64,000 nucleotides of DNA from Taxawa tesnikishii (nom. ined.) (Eukaryota; Ascomycota; Dothideomycetes; Dothideales), in the NCBI GenBank assembly GCA_030247885.1, contig JAPDRO010000004.1, positions 558,001 through 622,000 of the forward strand, written 5' to 3'. A program made the translations under genes and the position numbers. Below, piece after piece: positions 59,300-64,000 of this stretch (its first letter is position 1; every line of letters begins with the position of its first letter). The notes below the pieces were generated by a model that was not told the origin of the DNA, ran no database searches, and saw only the letters and a program-made list of their open reading frames with translations.

Positions 59300-62200
59300 A
59301 ATACGTAAGTACTTATAAGGGTAATACTTTCAATTTTAAAAGGACTATACTATCGAAATAGTAGCTTATCTCTTTAGATTTTCTTACGTTTTATATTATA
59401 AATAAGGACTTCTTATTTAACGTTTAACTATTTAAACGTAGTATTTTTTTAATTATTAAATTCCTTTACGTTTTACTTTCGTATTTACTATTAATATAGT
59501 AGTATATCTTCTAGAACTTTATCTTAGTATATTAACTATTATACGCTTATAACTACTAGATTTATAGTAGTTTTAATAGTACTTTAGTTTAGTACTTATT
59601 ATAATAGGAATTTTAGTTTAATTAAAAGAACGATATTTCTTTTATATAGGATTTATATTAGAGATATATTAATAGATCGCCTTAGCGTAATTTAGTCTAC
59701 TTATAAAGTTTCTAGTAATTATATATCTTAAGGCTTACTAAACTTAAAAGTAAGCTTTAATAAGTAATTAATAAGGTTCAAATATTTGCGTTTTATTAAT
59801 CTATTACCTTTAAGATAATAAGTAAAAGTAATAATCTTTTAAATTTTATATTATATAGCTAATATAAATATATAGTTAAAGTTCTTAAGTCCTTCGTTAT
59901 TAATTAGTTTAGTAAAGTACTTATATTTATAAATAATATCCTTATAAAGGAATCTTATAATAGTCTAGCTATTAGGCTTACGTAATACTCTAGCCTCTAG
60001 CTACTTTAATACTAATTTTCTAATAATAACGAGGTATTCTTTACTATTAAATATAAGTATAAAAATAATATTTACTAACTATACTTCTCTAAGGACTTAC
60101 TAATAAACCGAATATAATTCTTTTATATTCTTATAGTTAGTACGTATCTAGTACTCTAAGTAGCCTACGTAGTATTTAGAAATATCTTTAAAGGTATTAT
60201 TTTACTAGTAATAGTTAGTAACCTTTTTATAAGTAGCCTCTTATTCTTAGTAGCTACTTCTATTATATAGACTTTAAATAATCTTTTGCCTTTAATCTTT
60301 ATTATTAATTACTTATTATAGTAGTATATTCCTAGTATTTCTCCGAAATAAATACTAACTATAAACTAGATAGTTAAGCGCTTCTTTCTTAAATAGGTAA
60401 AATTCCTTAAGATTTATAGTTATAAGCTTTTTAAAGTCGTAAGGTATTTTACTATTCTCTAAGATTTCTCTAAGTAACCTTTTACTAACGATATTTTAAT
60501 AGTAGCCGCTATAGTTATAAAGTATATTTTAATACTCTCGTTAACTATAATAGTATATATAAAAGTAGTAAATAAATTTACGTTAATAACTACGTTAATA
60601 TCTTACTTATTTAATATATTATTATTATTTAAAGAATAGTAAGGTCTTTAAGATAATATATTTATAGTAGTATATTTAATACTAAGTATATATCGAACTT
60701 TAAATATAAATAGTCGTATCTAAGCTACCTATTAAGCTATAATAAAACTAGGAAGATCCGAGGATAATTTATTAAGTTACGCTACTAGTATTTTAGTATT
60801 AATTTCTAAGATAAAGAATACGTTATATAAATATAAGCGTACTTTCTTTAGGGCTTTAAGTACTCCTCTATATTCGCGTTTTTTAGTATTATAGCTAGAT
60901 TTTATAGTCGTTTAAAAGTCGCTTTTATATTATATTAAATATTATTTCTTTTTATTATTTCTAGCTAACTATATTAAGATAGCTCCCTATTTATAAAGGT
61001 TAGAATCTACGGCTAAAATAATAGATCCTACTCCTTTAGTATAATTAATAGACTTTAGTACTAGAGTATTAGTAAGCTTCGCCTTTAGTAGCTTAACGAC
61101 TTATTTAACTAGTTTTTTAAAGGAAAATACTACGTCTTTTTATATAAGTTTATATAGTAGTACTACTATATATATAAAGTTTTTACTTAGAGATAATAGT
61201 ATAAGCTTAAGTTAAGAAATACTCGAATATCTATAATATTCTTAAATTTATCTTATTTTAAGATCTTAATAACCTTAGTAGTATTTAAATATTTACCTTC
61301 TAAGTTATAAATATAGTTAATAATCTTAATTCTAAATATATAAAATTAGGATTTTCCTTTAGTAATAGTATAGCTAGTACGTTTTAAATTTATAAGAATA
61401 CTATTTAACTAATAAATATACTTTAAAACGTATTTCCGAATACTAAGTACTACTTCTATATTTCCTTCTTTATTAACCGAGCCTTTAATATTAATATTAT
61501 TTAGAAATAGTAATACTACGTATAAAATATACGCTTCTAAGATTTTAGTAATAATTCTTACGAACTACGCTACTAAGTTAATAGCTCCTTAAAGTAGCGT
61601 CGTTTATCTTAATAGTCTTAAAGGAGTTATAAATCCTATTATATCTCTATATTTTATAGTAAGTTCTATCTAATTATATTTAAAGAAGAAGTCGATAAGG
61701 AACGTTATTATAAGTCCTATAAACTACTCGCTAAATTCATTTAAATTTAAGGGTAGATTTCTATTATAAATAGTAATATAGTTAATATTTATAACTATAT
61801 TAATAATATAGAACTTATTCTACTCCTTCTTAGTAATAAGAAACTATAGATTCTAATATAGGCTATAATAGTATTTTAGTAATCTTACCTTTAGTCGTTC
61901 TTATAATATTTTTATAATCTTCGGAATTATTACTTTAAGTACTAAGAACCCTAGGACTTACTATACTTTATAAGGTATTATTTTAATCTCTTAGAGTAGT
62001 ACTATATTTAGTTTAACCTTACCGATTTCTAAAAAGTCTTATATTAGTATTACTTCCTTATTATATAGTATTTTAAAGAGTAAATCCTTTTCCTTTAGCT
62101 ATAGTTATTCTCTAACTTATAGTTTTATAATATACTCTTAATTAAGGTAAGTACTACGTCGTATCTTAGAGAATTTTAAAATAAGCTATTATTCGTACTA

Positions 62201-62300
62201 TCCTTATAGTTATAAGAGTAGTTTCTCCTTAGTTAATACTCTTTCCTTCTAGTTAATAAGTCCTCTTAAAGTTAAATTATTAAATAAGGATAAATTAACT
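59300..62300 (-). mobile_element. Ty3/Gypsy LTR retrotransposon pol fossil
   Basis: A heavily RIP-broken pol region on the minus strand. Reverse transcriptase lies around 61.4-62.1 kb (the segment near 61,700 still resembles the EFSEEF...SLIDFFSGYDQ region of fungal Gypsy elements). RNase H is probable near 60.5-61.3 kb and integrase near 59.5-60.3 kb. The domain order RT-RH-IN is that of Metaviridae. The element is old and non-functional, with many breaks throughout. Its LTRs could not be found. The TRIM at 62.67 kb lies just upstream, possibly inside the same fossil. Confidence 0.6.
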
Positions 62301-62672
62301 AAATTAATCTTATTTACTTTACGCTTATATAGTATCCTTATATATATTATATTATCTTTTCCCTAGCTTTTTAGAAAAGAGCGTCCTCGCCCTTAAGTTA
62401 AATTAATAATATAGTCTAAATCGAATCTCTTAGTTATTTAAAACTTAGAAGTACGTAAGTCTTTACGCTAATTAAGAAGGAAGACTATAAGTAAGCTTTC
62501 TTAATAGTAAAAGTCTTTTATATTATTACGCGCTTATACGCTTTTAATTAGTATCTTTAGTCTATTGTTACTCGATTATTTTAATAGTATTAAAGTAAAT
62601 ACGAAATAGAAATTTAACGTAGAAAATCTAGACCTTAAATTTATAGAAATCTTAGACCTTAAATTTAGTAGG

Positions 62673-62748
62673 TTTTAACTTGTGACAAAAGTGATGTCAC
62701 GTGAGCATCTACTCTTGTATACCTTAGGTAGGGTTATACATGTTAACA
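62673..62748 (-). repeat. 3' terminal repeat of the TRIM
   Basis: 76 bp, identical to 62971-63046, next to the left copy of the GTAGG target duplication. Confidence 0.85.
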
Positions 62749-62970
62749 CTCCCCTAACCCTAGTAAGGGGTACAAGCGTGCAACGTCGCTAATGGATTCG
62801 AGGCTCGCAACCTTCCGGGCTTATTGGCCGACTCCGCGGCTTGCCGAGGCTCTACTCCCGTTTGGGATTTTACGCGCTTCTGCCACAACTCAGGTGGGAA
62901 TCGAACTCGTGACCTTCTGTCGTACATCGAGATCACGATTTAACCAACGCGCTAACCCGGGCTCATAACC

Positions 62971-63046
62971 TTTTAACTTGTGACAAAAGTGATGTCACGT
63001 GAGCATCTACTCTTGTATACCTTAGGTAGGGTTATACATGTTAACA
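62971..63046 (-). repeat. 5' terminal repeat of the TRIM
   Basis: 76 bp, identical to 62673-62748. It starts TGTTAACA on the minus strand and abuts the primer-binding site without a gap. The non-canonical other end (GTTAAAA rather than ...CA) is set by the position of the GTAGG duplication. Confidence 0.85.
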
Positions 63047-64000
63047 GTAGGAAAATTTCGAACTTTAAATTACTTTACTTTCTTAGTAGTAACTACTAGC
63101 TAATTATATTTATATAGCTCTTAAAGCTATATAAAGTCCTACTAACTTTCTCGCTAAGTACTTTACTAATATATAATATTACGCTTATATTTATATATGT
63201 TATTATTTTCCTTTCTTTTACTAGTTTAGTTAACGAGGTAAAAGCCTTACTAATAGAGGAGTTACTTATACTTTTCTCTATGTTATAAATATAAGTACTA
63301 AAGAATAGTTTAGTATTTCCTTAGCTATACGATTTTAATTTATATAAGGGAGTATGCCGACGAAAGAAGTAGTAATATTACTAATTAAGTCCTATATACT
63401 ACCTTCCTAAGTACTATTATTATAATTAATAGCCTTTAGTTTAAATATTCGTTCCTACGGTTATCTTAAAATAATTTTACTAAGTAGCTAGTTTATAATT
63501 AAGAAACTATATAGAATCTTAATACCTCTTATATTAACTATAACGTCTTAAGTAATTCCTTTAAACGTTCCCTCTTTAGTAGTTTCTTTTAATATAAGAC
63601 TTAGTTTATTATTAATAAGGATCCTTAACTACTTTATAGTAGTAATACTTATTAAGTTACATTTTATATTAGAGTTAATAAGAGCTTAGAAAATACTAGT
63701 ATAATTATTTAATGCGATATTAATATATAGACTACTAGTATAAATAAGGGATTATTTAATAGCTATAAACTCGCTAGTTTTTATATTATTAGAGGCTTAT
63801 ATTACTAAAGGGTCGGCCTATAGTAATTAAATATATACTTCCTCTTATTCTTTATTATATAAAGTAATAGTTTATCTTTATAATTAGCCTTTTAACTTAA
63901 ACTTACCTTTCTACGTAAGGCTAGTATTACTTACTAATACGTAGCGTACTATTAGTTTTACTTTATTTTTATCTTCCTAGTTAGTATCTCTAACGTAAGT

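Larger units (their letters stand above)
62673..63046 (-). mobile_element. Miniature LTR element (TRIM) with half-tRNA-iMet primer site
   Basis: A 374-bp element with two identical 76-bp direct terminal repeats (62673-62748 and 62971-63046), flanked by a 5-bp target duplication GTAGG (62668-62672 and 63047-63051). On the minus strand the repeat begins TGTTAACA. Directly after the 5' repeat comes GGTTATGAGCCCGG (62970-62957), complementary to the anticodon arm of initiator tRNA-Met. That is the half-tRNA primer type used by Copia (Pseudoviridae). Each repeat carries a CACGTG E-box. The 222-bp centre is non-coding, with normal GC and abundant CpA/TpG. It looks whole and young: repeats identical, no RIP. 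It needs proteins from an autonomous Copia relative, none of which is seen here. Confidence 0.82.
52240..64000. mobile_element. RIP-degraded AT-rich transposon block
   Basis: From about 52,240 to the window end the sequence becomes strongly AT-rich, dominated by TA, with CpA and TpG almost missing while CpG, CpT and CpC persist. That is the footprint of repeat-induced point mutation (CpA to TpA on both strands) carried close to exhaustion. ATG therefore almost never occurs and no open frame of 60 codons survives. Transposon fossils can still be seen inside (57.2-58.9 and 59.3-62.3 kb). The remainder, about 52.3-57.2 and 63.05-64 kb, is too degraded for me to assign. Only the insert at 62,673-63,046 has normal composition. 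Confidence 0.9.

Noticed and set aside
62895-62970. A complete minus-strand tRNA gene inside the TRIM
   Set aside because: A-box- and B-box-like sequences are present, but no consistent T-stem or seven-base anticodon loop can be drawn; the recognisable tRNA similarity is the 14-nt primer-binding site.

Overview
The window is nuclear DNA of a filamentous ascomycete (Pezizomycotina). A Dothideomycete is likely but not proven. The evidence is short GT-AG introns (about 46-80 nt, donors GTATGT/GTAAGT/GTGAGT, branch sites of the CTAAC/CTGAC type), fungus-specific genes (Cut12, acid trehalase, fungal sucrose transporter, HAM1, FAP7), and an 11.8 kb AT-rich block with the signature of repeat-induced point mutation (RIP).

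Layout. 0.2-52.2 kb is gene-dense and housekeeping in character: spindle pole protein Cut12, acid trehalase, BUR1/CDK9 kinase, a small complex I subunit, PIG-P, a GNAT acetyltransferase, a multi-TM membrane protein, Swi5, 5-aminolevulinate synthase (HEM1), an initiator tRNA-Met, a P5-type ATPase (YPK9-like), ribosomal protein eL33, glucose-6-phosphate dehydrogenase, a sucrose-transporter-like MFS protein, two cytochromes P450, an SDR, a SnoaL-like protein, aspartokinase (HOM3), FAP7/AK6 and the ITP pyrophosphatase HAM1. The genes sit on both strands with no operon logic. HEM1 and the two P450s share haem only in a general sense.

52.2-64 kb is a RIP-destroyed transposon block in which CpA and TpG have almost vanished, so ATG codons are almost absent and no open frame of useful length survives. 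Within it a pogo/Fot-like transposase fossil (about 57.2-58.9 kb) and a Ty3/Gypsy pol fossil (about 59.3-62.3 kb) can still be recognised, both on the minus strand. A 374-bp, apparently un-RIPed miniature LTR element (TRIM) sits at 62,673-63,046.

The most interesting object is the initiator tRNA-Met gene at 21,331-21,461. A perfect 72-nt initiator cloverleaf is interrupted inside the D-stem by a 59-nt segment with complete spliceosomal intron signals (GTATGT, CTAAC, CAG). Its removal restores the D-stem exactly. The TRIM at 62.7 kb carries a 14-nt primer-binding site exactly complementary to the anticodon arm of this same tRNA.

A technical caution applies throughout. About 20 single-base frame breaks occur in 13 conserved genes, and essentially all fit one base too few in or beside a short homopolymer. 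They are best read as consensus errors in the assembly, not as pseudogenes.
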